DNA of 64,000 nt, taken from Plumapathes pennacea (Eukaryota; Cnidaria; Anthozoa; Antipatharia; Myriopathidae). Of this stretch, positions 1-12,400 are shown piece by piece; the first letter of the stretch is position 1; every line of letters starts with the position of its first letter. The translations under genes were made by a program, and so were the position numbers. The notes beneath the pieces were generated by a model. That model did not search any database. It worked only from the letters and a program-made list of their open reading frames with translations, and had not been told where the DNA came from. The stretch is from positions 15,743,591 through 15,807,590 of the forward strand of contig OZ038469.1 of assembly GCA_964036295.1 (NCBI GenBank), in the 5' to 3' direction.

Positions 1-78
1 GCTCACTTTTCTGAGCCAAACCTACCCAGAATACAGTGCGACCCAACCAAAAGCCGGAACTCTTGATGCGTGTATTTA
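1..78. mobile_element. Right half of a MITE, cut by window edge
   Basis: This stretch matches, with few differences, one terminal inverted repeat of the complete element at about 13733-14010 (shared GAGCCAAACCTACCC and GGAACTCTTGATGCG). Only one arm lies in the window. It ends about 60 bp before the first FN3 exon, so it sits in an intron of the channel gene. Confidence 0.8.
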
Positions 79-138
79 CTTTGACACTTAAATAGCTCCA
101 TTGGTTTAGTTTCCCATATAGCACTTATCTCTCTACAG

Positions 139-450
139 AGCACTGTATGCCACTTCATATATACTCTGTTGAACCGGCAAGCAATACGAAATTTAATATA
201 CACTTTAAGGAACCATCTTGCTATGACTCTTGGCAACGTCTTGCGTACTACGTATTTTACAAAGCGGCATCCGAAACAGATTGGCGAAAACAGTTTATTC
301 GGACTTGCTATAGCCACAAGAATCCTGCAAAAGCCAGTGTCCATAGCCTGCAACCTTATACCAATTACACGGTCATGCTTATGACGTTAACGTTTCAAGG
401 ACCAAACATCGCAACCTGGCCACCAAGAACCGTCTTAACATTGGAGGACA
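139..450 (+). CDS. FN3 domain 1 exon
   Basis: Acceptor ctctacag and donor gtaagt flank a phase 1-1 exon. The C-terminal half (YTNYTVMLMTL) is typical FN3 F-strand sequence. The start is divergent and lacks the NTSSTS motif of later repeats. The residue completed by the upstream exon is outside the window. Confidence 0.75.
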
Positions 451-3400
451 GTAAGTAATTTAATTTCTTTCATTTATGTACAAGTAATGCAGTACCAGGG
501 GCCAATTCAATAAAGCATTTACAAGTTGGACTAACTCCTCTGCACGTTAAAACACACTCCAATCCAACACCATGGCCAAAAGCAGTTACAGCTATGCATG
601 CGAAACCGGTATCTGTAATATTTTTCAGGCTTTTGCTTGATTAGAGTCCGTTTATTGGTGTTTAAATAATGGTCCAACTTGTAAAATACACGTGTAAATG
701 TTTATTGAATTGGCCCCAGGACGGGCAAAATAATTGTTGGTTTTCATGGCGCGGCTGACATTGTCAAAATATGTTTGTTTGTTTTTTGTTTTTTTGTTTT
801 TGTTTTTGTTTTTGTTTTTTTGCGGCCGTTCGGTCACCTTATTTTTGAGTCAGCGGTCATTGCACAAAATTGTGGATTGAAGTGCAGATTTTGTAGTTCA
901 GTGTAACGCCCCAACCCCGTTCCCAGGCTCTTTCATCTCGTTGGTAACGCCCTTGTAAAACCTCAAGACGATTACAAATAATAGTCAAGAATATCAGTTG
1001 TACTAAGATCGATACTCAACTAAAAATGTGTGCATTTTCTATAACAAATTTAAGCTGTACAGAAGGAAAACAAGGCTTGTACACCATCGAACTAAAATAA
1101 GTTTAATTAGACAGCCATGGTTACGAATGTTGATCAGCAGAAATGACGTCAAAAACGTATTTCTGCGGTGTCATGGCGGCAACTTCTCAGCTTCACAGCT
1201 TCTCTACAAAACAGCTTTACATTTGTGAAAGTGCCTCCAACATGGCCGCGCTATCTATTGGTTGACATTGGTTGAAATACAACCATGCGTTGTTCAAATA
1301 GACCAATCAGCAGCAATAGCAAACACCATTGCCATTGTTACATCTGTTGGGTTCTGTTACCAGAATGGTGGACATATAACCGGGAACTGTCTGTTTGTCT
1401 GTCTGTCTGTCTGAGAATTTGAACTTGACGTTTCGAGCGCTAGCCCTTCGTCGGAACAAGTACTTGCTCCCTCGAAGAACGTCAGCTTTAAATTCCCCTA
1501 CGGTGTCTAACTTTCACACATCGACCCTTAGTTGATTCAATATACACGCTATTCTCTACGCCGATGCATCTACAATGAGTTGCAAAATTGTTGAGACGTT
1601 CTTTCAAACTAATGATAAATTTCGCGTTTGTTCCTTTAGCTTTAAGTAAAATTGCGCTCAATCTGATTATTTTCCCCTCCCCCTTTTCAGTGTTGATCCT
1701 GTAATACTGTGTAACAGATTTGGGCGCTCAAACAACATTGCAATAGGGGGGAGGGGAGAAGAGAAGCAAACAAGTCCAAAGTCGAAAAACAGGGCGAAAA
1801 TGATATAAAGTGTCTCAACTGTTTTTGCAGCCCGTTGTAGTTCTCCTTGGTGCTAGTTTTTCAATGTGTCTGTCTGTCGGTCTGTTCCTCTGAGTGTTTT
1901 ATTATTATTCTTTCTAGAACCAAACAAACATCCGACTGTCACCAACGTTACGTTGTCGGCCAACAACGAAATCATAATCAAGTGGGATCCTACTAGTATA
2001 CCTGAAAAAAACTGGCGAGGAGTTCCGCAAGGTTTTACTGTCAGCTGGTGGGTGGATAAATGCATAGGAATTGTTAACACGCGTTTGCCACTTAACGTTT
2101 CGTCTTACGTGATACGAAACCTTCGTGGAAATCTCAAATACCAAGTAAAAGTCGCGGGAAGAACTCGTCCTGGTGAAGGACAACCGAAGACAGATGTGTT
2201 AAGAACACACCCTAGGCGTAAGAGTCTTCATTTTGTGCTTTTTAGTGCTTGTTAGTTGAAGGTCCCATAAGCGGACACCTATGGGTTGGGTAAAAAAGTG
2301 TCCGAATACAGAGTTAGATTTTAAACGGGGTTTCATAGAGGCGATCGTAAAATAGAGCTGTCCGCTTCAGAAAGTGTCCATCCAGAGAGCTTCGACTGTT
2401 TATCTCAGTTTGAATGGACGGGAGTTCGCTGGTACAGTAATCCAGTCGCGACCATCGCTCTTGAATGTATGAGAGAGATGTGAGGTTACGACAGCACGGC
2501 TTAGTACAACTCAACACAAGACAGAGTAGTAGGAGGCAGCTCAGCAAAGCACACAAATAGTGCAGAACATCCAAAATCTCCAACATACAATCAGTGACAA
2601 AAGTTCTTGGAAAGCGTTTGAAAATCAACGTATTTTAGACACAAGCCACGGATTATGTATTCTGAAATACAGTCGCGAGACCCTTTCTCTCCCAAACCCC
2701 CCCCCCCCCCTCCCCTTCCCTCTGTACAGTGTTGCGTGTATTTGGCAAAAAATGTTCACGCTACTAGAAACGATAAAAGTGCGAAGAATTTAGAAGTAAC
2801 TCTAGTGCTTCTTTTCCCACAGCCCTAAGAAGTCCTCCGGAGTATATAAAAATCTTCAACACCTCTTCCACAACCATGAGAATTGAATGGACGGAGGTGC
2901 ATTTTTGTGAGCGACAGAGCGAGGTACTGGGGTACAACTTAAACGTAACGGACATTGAAGGAGGAGTGTCCTTGGCGAAATATACTGTATCAGCAAATGA
3001 GTCGAGAATAGTCGACCTGTCTAATTTGACAATTTACTGGACGTATGGTGTAAGAATCCGGGCTTATTCCCACTTGGGCGCGGGTCCCTACAGCGAGGAA
3101 CACAAAAATAAGACGGACGAATCAAGTAAGAACTATTACATGGTTTACGTTAGATTTTCTATACTGATCAACAAAAGAAACGTTGCATTCTAAAATATTA
3201 TGATATGAATTTTATTGGTTTCAATACATCTCAAAAGTCAATCGGTTAACGGCAAAAAGTGTTCACTTATTTTTTATTAAAAATGATAAAAAATATTTGA
3301 CCAATTTACAGGGGTGACGTTTATGTTGTCGCTTACCCTTGTAACGTTTTTTTTTGTCGCTCAGTATATTAGAATGAGCGTTGTGCTGTGTGTTGCGTCA

Positions 3401-6400
3401 AACCGTTTTACAGTCATGTTTCTCTGTGTAAACTAAGCTTTTCTGCTTCTGCTATAATGTACTCATGGAGGGATTCTATTACAGATCTCTTTTGGTTGAC
3501 TAAAGGTACTTGTGGATTTTAACAAAAAAATAATTCAAAGGAATCACAACAGATAATATTCCCGTTCTTCATTCGTTTGAGTGTGGAGAGGAAGGGGCAA
3601 AGTTTTTCAAAGTCACTTGTGTACAGTTCTCTCTCTATTTTTGTTTGTCATACTCATTTTTCTCCCTCCTTAGTTCCCATTGTGGCCCCTTATAACGTCT
3701 CTGCCTACAACACAAGCTCTAGCAGCATTCAAGTCCACTGGAAGTTCGATGTCAACAAGACCCGTGAGATACTCGGTGTCTTGAGAGGGTTCAGAATTTT
3801 CTATAAACGCTCGGACGGCTCTGGAGCAGCGTTGGTTAAGTGGCGTGATAAAACAGCGGAAACAGCTCGGATAGAACAACTTGATGTCTATACGCTTTAC
3901 AATGTGTCTCTAGCAGCAAAGACGAGAAAGGGCCACGGACCGCGAAGTACTACCGTCGTCGTTCGTACCAGGGGTGAAGGTAAAATTTGACTGATCAGAC
4001 GCATTCTTCTTCTCTCAGCAACAGGTCAACTGTATGTAGTTATATAAAATGACTTTTGATCTCTTGCTTCAAGCTGTTGAAGCTGGTTAAACTAGCAATC
4101 ATCCATTTTTCTTTTATGTTTAACCCTTTCACTCCCAAGAGTGACCAACTTCAATTTTCTCATTCAATTTCTCACAAGAAATATAACATACTGTAAGGAG
4201 AATTTGGCTTTTGATAACTTGCTCAGATGAAAGCTGATTGAACTATCAATCCTCACTACATCACTCATAAATTTTCTTCTTGAAAGGTTGGGAGAATCTG
4301 TAATTTGAGCCTGGGAGTGAAAGGGTTAAGAAGCAGCGTCAGTGAAAAATAAAACATTTTATATTTCTTTGCGGTTCGCACCATAATCCATCATGAAATT
4401 TATGTTAACACAGACATACTGAGATTGAGTGATTTTTTAATACACATTTTCATCCACTAATACCTTTTTTTATTATATAGACACGAGTGTTTTACTGGAA
4501 AATATCCCGTGCGTAAAATCCATACGAAACTACATCCAGGACCCGAGTGGCGTATTTTCCATATCCTTACTAGTGAGGATATCGTTGGCCTCATTTCCCG
4601 CTTATGCACGGTTGTTTGTGCAATTTCTCGTAAAACACTCGTGTCTAATATAATAAAAAGAAAATTACACGGCGGCTTGAAGATATGGATTTTATTTTCG
4701 AGTGGTAAAAACAATATTTTACCACTCGAAAATAAAATTTATATCTTCGCGTCGCCGTGTAATATCCTCTATATATCTGTGTGTGTGTTTTAGCGCCTGG
4801 TCATGCTCCCCATCCAATAAGGATGTTCAACACCAGTTCCACAAGCCTTCAAGTGGAGTGGGGTGAGGTTCCAGTTACATACGTGTATGGCCCTATTATT
4901 GGCTACCGACTGCTCCTTAGGAAAGACAACTACGACGCCGTACTAGAATATCGAAACTTCACTCGGTTTAACCATACCACGGATTTCCAAGACTTGCGTA
5001 AATTCACTGTCTACAGAGTAATCATATGGGCGTATTCTAAAGAAGGAGAAGGTGTTCCGGGAGAAGTCCAGGCACAAACGGACGAGGATGGTAAGTGTTT
5101 ATCCCCCCCTCCCCCCCCCCCCCCCCCCGCCTAAATTCTCCAAGGCCACCTATTATGTAGAAAATGTACGAGTGATGTGATGCGAACTTATAGTTTTGAT
5201 CAGTTGTTGTCTAAACGGATAAAGTGTCAGATATCGACTCCAACATGGCTTCATTTTCTTGTTGTAGTATAGACTCTCATCACGCGTCCGCCATCTTGGA
5301 TTTGAAACGAGGCTGGACGGGCTTGGAGGGGGGGAGTCATACTAATTTTCTGTGCGGTTAGGCGAACGATCACGTCGTGTACCGCTGTGTAATCCAAGAT
5401 GGCGGCCACGTGATAAGGGTCTATCGCGTTGATTTCGAAGCTGGAGAATGGCTGTATAGACGCTGTTTTTAAATCCAAGGACAGTACTTGTTATTACTTA
5501 TATTAGAGCCGTTCACGGATGACTCTCAAATACCAAAACCAAAGCAGCCAATCACAGAGGTTGGAAGAAATGTTTTCAGCCAATCAGAATCGGTTTTGAT
5601 ATGAAGAAGACATCAATCATCAATGCGAGGAAACGCCATCACCACTTGTTTGTTTGCGTGAGAATATCGCAATCAGTTTTTGCTTTTGCTTCCGATTGGC
5701 CAAGATGCTGCCAAACTTGTTTGAACCAATCCGAAAGCGAAGCAAACGCAAAACTAAAACAGTCACATGATAACTTTCGACAGTCCACCGCAAACGGCTC
5801 CATTGTTGTAAGTTCTGTACAAAGTGTCTGTCTCCCATGAGCTTTAATCCTACATACACTGAGCCTCACGAACCTCAATATTATCTTTTACTGCAGTCCC
5901 CACTTGTCCTCCTACAAACCTGACTGCTCACAGCACAAGTTCTACCAGCATCATGGTCAGTTGGCAATACGTACTGTGGTCTTGTCGCAATGGGATTATC
6001 CGAGGATATCACCTGATGCTGACAAATGCCTTTACCGGACAATCTGAGTTGAACTACACGATCGCTGATCCAAACCAGCTGAGTTTTGAGATTCTCCAGC
6101 TATGGAAATACAATTGGTACAACCTCTCCATTTTAGCCTTCACAGTGAAAGGTAACGGGCCGGACAGTCCGCCATTCCTGGTCAGGACCGCAGAGGATGG
6201 TGGGTAATTTCTTATCTGGGCCCGGTTGTCCCAAGTTTGATTTATGCGTGTTTTCAAACGTCAAACTTCACATGAGACCAATACAATATAAATGGGGTTA
6301 AAACTATTGTTTTAACTAATTCACATTGTATTTGACTCATGTGAAGTTTGACGTTTAAAACATGCCTTAGGAATCCAGGAATAACCAAATGTCCTTTTCA

Positions 6401-9400
6401 AAAGTCTTGGTTCACAAACTAGAAGACCGTAGCCAGAAACTATAACAGAGCAACTTGTCTTAATATGTTCTGTTATTTCTTTCTCGATCAAAAATACAGT
6501 ATTTGATCAATTTGATATCTTATGTTTTAAATATTTCTTTATCTCTACCGACAAGCATTTGTATATGCCTGGGTTGATGTCATGTTGTAACAAGTTCGAA
6601 ATATAAAATCGTAGGCGCGACACTATGACCAAGAAATACAGATTTACTTGATGCTTACTTGAATTTTATTGACAAGTACTTTGGCCGCCCCATGCTCACC
6701 TTAAATGTTTGTGTGTGTGTGTGTGTTGTACCACCTAGTTCCCAAAACAGCTCCATATGACGTCAAGGGCCACAACACGAGTTCTACAAGCCTTCTATTG
6801 CAGTGGAAATTTGATACAGCCGACACGAACGTACTGGGCATCCATCGCGGTTTCTCAGTATACTACAAGAACATCAATGATACACGCTGGTATTGGTGGT
6901 GGAGAGTCGACCTATTGGATCCTAGCGCGTATGGTTACGAGCTTAGAAACTTGAAGAAGTACAGAGACTACAGCATCCGCGTCGCCGGACGAACCAGTGT
7001 GGGACCCGGAGAACGGAGCAACGCCATCATCCTGAGGACTGATGAAGACGGTGAGTATAACAGAGTGATTAGTTGCTAAATTCTCCTCTCTCTTTTAAGT
7101 AAAATTATGCAGTTAACTGTGGAGAATATGGAAAATTGGCAAGTGATTCCGTGCTTGGGTTGAAGCTGATCATACTAGCAATTCTTCTAACGCTACTCGC
7201 ATATTTTGTCCAGTGCAAGTTGGGGGAATTAGTCTCTGGACTGTGGGACTGTAAGCATTGATTATTAACATTATATTATTCCGTTAGTAAAAATAAGAGC
7301 TCTGTTTTAGGAATCCGAGTTTAAATCTGCCTAGCACAATTCGGGCTTGAAAACCTTCACCCTAATGTTTAGAAGCTGGAATCCGGAGTTAAAAATTTCC
7401 GATTCTATTATTTTCCATAACTGGATACCTTTATTTTCAAATAATCTGTTTTCGAGAATTTTGTTCTGATACCCTGCCTCTAAGTTACCAACGTTTTGTT
7501 TTGTTTTTTGCCAGTTCCAATTTCTCCGCCCAGTAACGCACGAGGCTCAAACACCAGTTCAACCAGTCTGCAAGTAGCCTGGGACGAGGTTCCATTTCCA
7601 GACCAGCTGGGAATTATTCTTGGATATCGCGGGCTCTTATGGAGAACAAATCAGAGTGACGTCATCCTGTACAACCAAACCGTTGATCCTGAAACTCGAG
7701 CGCTAAGTTTCTCCGGACTAGAGAAGTTTACAAATTACACCTTCCAAGTGTTGGCGTTTAATGTGAAAGGAAGCGGTCCTGCCAGTCCGGCGTTGATAGT
7801 CATCACAGATGAAGATAGTAATTATTCAAAGTTGTGCGTGCGTCTTAGCTTGACGTGTCCCAGATTTTAGAAACAAAACGTTTTGGCGTGCTCACGAAAA
7901 CACGTTGTAGAAAACAGCTTTGAAACCACATACATTCATTTTAGAGGCCTTCTGTAACAAGAGGTAGTGCTTTTTCATCCATTATGCCAAAAGAAACTTC
8001 GTCATAGAAGAAACTTAACCATATTTCTTTCATTACATAGTGCCTACCAGAAAGCCGCGAACAGTTGCTGCCTGGAATACCAGTTCGACCTCAATAATGA
8101 TCACTTGGCAACCACTGGCAGATGAGTACTACTTGCACGGATTGTTAAGGGGGTACAATTTGTCTTTCCGAAGGACAGACGGCAGAGGATCAAAAAGAAA
8201 CTTGCTATTTTGCGAAAATCAGCTGGCTGGCGAGATATCTGGTCTTGACGAATTTACGAACTACACGATGCAAATTTGCGCTTTCAATTCGAAGGGGGCA
8301 AGCCCTGAACAAGAGATTCAATGCATCACGGATCAAGATGGTATGGTTGTGTTTTAGTTTCTGTTGTGTTTTCTTTTTTCTTTTTTTTTTTAATCATTTC
8401 TGATTTTGAAGTTGACTGATGAATGCCGGTCCCATTTCTCTAGCACCGAGTGCACCACCTCAAAACGTCACCGGCTACAACCTCACCAAGCATGACATCT
8501 ATGTACACTGGAATCTGGTCCCAAAAGATGACACCAACGGAATCATACTTGGCTATCGAGTCTTTTTCAAAGAGACGCATGGTTCTGATGCACAGGAGTA
8601 CAACTTAACGGTGCATTTCCCAGATAGAAATGTTACCTTAAGCCCTCTTCGACCCTTTACGTTTCACTCCATTCAAGTCTGTGCTTTCACAGCCAAAGGA
8701 GATGGCCCCAGAAGCACAGCGATAGTGGTGCAGACAGAGGAAGAAGGTAGGCGAAAATTGCAATAGCAGTGATTAGGTGAACGAATATGACAAGATGCTA
8801 TTTGATAAGTTGCTTTCTTGTCTCTTTTATTTTTTAATAATCAACCAGCTTGGAAAACCTGCTGAACACTCGTCCACGCTCAACGAATGGGGGAGAGATA
8901 ATTCGGCCCCAAGCCATGGTGAATTATGCCTATAAATCCGACGAGCGCTTAAATGCTAAGCTGATTAACCTATCAATTCTCACTACATCATTCATACATT
9001 TACTTCTTAAAATGTTGAGAGTATTTGCATTTTGAAATTGGGATTGATAAAATACTTTTTCTTCTCTTAGCGCCTCAAGTAGCCCCATGGAATGTGACCG
9101 GTCACAACACCAGCTCGACGGACCTGTCGATCCGATGGGACCCGATTCCACCCGAACAAGTAGCGGGAGTGCTACGACTGTACCGAGTGATGTACAATGA
9201 ATTGAATGACGTAGGAGAGGTGGTCAAGAGCCAGTCGACGTATCTACTAACGTCAACTTTGTTCGTTGAGCTGGGAAATTTAACAAAGTATACCAACTAC
9301 ACTATTGAAGTCCAGGGGATCACGAAGTATTACGGAATAAGAAGCTCTCCCATCCGGATAACAACCGCTGAAGATGGTAAGGAAACTCAAATACTATAGA

Positions 9401-12400
9401 GCGCTTTTCAGATGACTGTCGAAAACCAAAACCAAAGCAATCACAGAGCCAATCAATGAAGGGAGTAAAAACACATCCGACCAGTTAAAAGTACATGCAA
9501 ACCAAAACGAAACCAAGTGCGATTGATTTCACTAACCAATCAACAGTGCGAGAACACGCCATCGCCACTTGCTTTCTTGTGTGAGAATCATATCGACCAT
9601 TTATCTTCATTGCTATTGAGAGCAAAATAACAATAGTAAAAACAACGGCTTTTTAGCGTTGTGTTAGCTCAGTGCTTGTCATAACCAAATCAATCAATAA
9701 ATGTTCTCGGTTAGTCAACTCGCGCGTGCCAATTTGTGGTGTTGTAGGTGATAATATAGGTTGTTTAATAATACATTTGTTGGTCTAATGAGAATTACAT
9801 GACTTAAAATTTGCAGTTCCAAGTCGACCACCTCAAGAGCCGCATGCGCGAAACATCAGTTCCACGAGTTTGCTGATTACGTGGAAGCCAATCCAGAAAG
9901 ATTCTGTAAACGGAATTCTTCGAGGATATCGCATATCTTTCAGCGTAAAAGAAACAAGAAGGCGAAGAAGAGGAATAACGATCGGCAAGGTGTTCACAGT
10001 GTTACCAAACACAACTTTCCTGTTGGTTGACAATTTGGAGAAATTCACTGTGTATACCTACAGCGTTCTTGGCTTCACAGTAATGGGAGACGGAGTTTCC
10101 ACCCAGAGGGGAGAAATTGCAACTGATGAAGATGGTAAGTGACGTTAAAATCCTAACTCTAGTCGAAACAAGACGTCGAGAGTCATAGTATGCCCACAAT
10201 TCCCGCCAAAAATTGGTTGAACATTCCGTTCTTATTGCTCTCGTTGGCTCCCTCCCCTCCCCCCTCCCCCCCCCAAGAAGCCTCCCCCCCCCAAGAAGCG
10301 GCTTTGAAGAATGGGTTTTAGTTGAAATTCTTTACGTTTTCCATGTGCACTTTCAACTAGGTTTGGCGAGGATTAAAGCTTTTTTTGTGAATTCCTTGTG
10401 TAGGAAAGAAACACATTTATTTGGTACATCTTTCGGTTCTCTTTGGCCCTAGTTAACCTATAAATAAGCCAGCAAATTCAGTTACTAACGCTCCAAAACA
10501 GTAAATTCAGGCATCCTTTCCTAACGCTTCTTTTCTTACAACAGTGCCAAGCAAACAACCAACTAACGTAAGTGTGGTCAACCAAACTGCACCGCACACC
10601 ATCACGGTGTTCTGGCAACCCGTGCCTAAGGAATACATGCACGGCTTGCTCCGCGGTTACCGTGTGCTGTACAAGAAGGTCAAGGTGGCTGACGAGGGCG
10701 TTTCGGGGCTGGAGATCATCAAAACTGTCGATCAGTGGACGCTCAATACAACGCTGTTTGAAATGGACAACTTTGCGGTGTATAGAATATCCGTGTTAGC
10801 GTTCACCGTGAAGGGAGATGGACCAAGAAGCAAGGCAATCTATGCAGGTAACGGCTAATATTTATTCACAGGAAATTTATCTGATTGAAAAACGATCACA
10901 TACACGAAACAACAATCAAACAAACGCAGAGATGTATGTGAACAAACAGTGGGGAATATTATCTCCCAGCACAGAGCAATGGAGGTTCAAATTACAGTGT
11001 TTGTGTTGTTTTGATGCCTTCATCTTCATTGGGAAGGGGGGGGGGGGGGGGGGGGTGACATAAATGGTGAAGGAGACTGATCTATGGACAGTTTGGATTA
11101 CTCAGTACTCTTCAAAACAGTTTTCTCTTTTTCGCATCAGCGTTCTAGTCCAAAGCCCAATAATATCAAAGGAAACTCTGGAAAGTGAAGTGTCCTAACT
11201 GTTTAGTGCGTCTCTGAGTCTAAAGTAGCCTGAACACAGGCTCTCCACTTCGGTTTCTGATGAGCGCGCGCGGGGGTGACCTGGGGAGAGGTAGAAAATA
11301 AAGACGAGGGGGGTGGGGGAGGGGAAGGAGGGGAGACTTGCCCCAGTTCAGCCGCGCGCGCTGCTTGACAAAAAACCGAAGCGGAGAGCCCGTGTGCTGG
11401 CTAAGTCTAAAGCTGATTATCTTTCCTCCTCACCAGAGACTTGCCGCTGCCGAAAAGTCCTCTCCACGAACTGGTATGATCATACACCCTACATTTCGTT
11501 TACCAATGCAACGGCCAGAGGCGTTATACCGTTTGTCCTGGAACCAGCGATTGACTTTTGCTGCAAACGGTGCATACACGGTCATGGAGAGTCAGTTATC
11601 GACTACGTCTTCGACGGGCGCAACCATTCGGCTAAGAAAAGAAGCAACTCCGAGTTAATGCGTCAGATCAACCACAACACAGACCTGAGTTTTCCTCTGA
11701 TTGGATTTGCAGAACAACAGAAGTACGGAATACATAAATACGTTGGACTTCTGGAGTCCGGCGGCGTAGCTTACGTTGTCATGACTGAGTCCACTGAAGA
11801 GCGGGCTCATATTATTTTCCACGCCGTTTTACATACAGCTCCATCATTGTTGTTAACTTCCCTTGTTCTGATTATTGTCGGGATCTGTATGTGGACATTG
11901 GTGAGTATTGCGTCCTTCTTTATGTTTTTAGATGACTATCGAAAACGTAGCCTGCGAATACGGCCGTCTCCCGTCGGGCATGGCTTTGACGGGAGACGGC
12001 TGACCTGTGTTTGAAGGCTCAGTATCGAATGTAATTCTGCGATTGGTTTAGTGTTGCGTTTATTTGTTACGCTTTTGCTGGATTTGTTCGAACATGTTTT
12101 GCGGCATTCTTGGCCAATCAGGAACAAAACTACTCAATGCGGTTGCGACCTCCTCATGCACGTAAGCAAGTGGCGTCTTCTCACACTGCTAACAGGTCTC
12201 TCGTTTCAAAGTAAAAAGCTGGAGTGAAATAACACACTCCCCGTTTCCAGCTTTAATTATGCTGTAATTTGTTTATTTTATGTTTTTATTTAGCCTTAAA
12301 TTGTAAATTAATTATATGTATTAAAATTTGTCGCTTCTAGTTTGGAAGAGGTGCCACGCGTTGTTTCCTGATCGGTCGTATTATGCCGCACAGCTTCCTC

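Noticed and set aside
5620-5878. Overlapping frames of 79 codons on both strands
   Set aside because: They lie in an intronic repeat (CCAATCAGA and CCAAAACCAAAGC, also near 9420). Open frames on both strands here reflect composition.
11313-11436. Upstream part of the long frame at the S1 exon
   Set aside because: It precedes a strong polypyrimidine acceptor at 11436. Phase joins the FN3-13 exon to 11437, so this part is intron.
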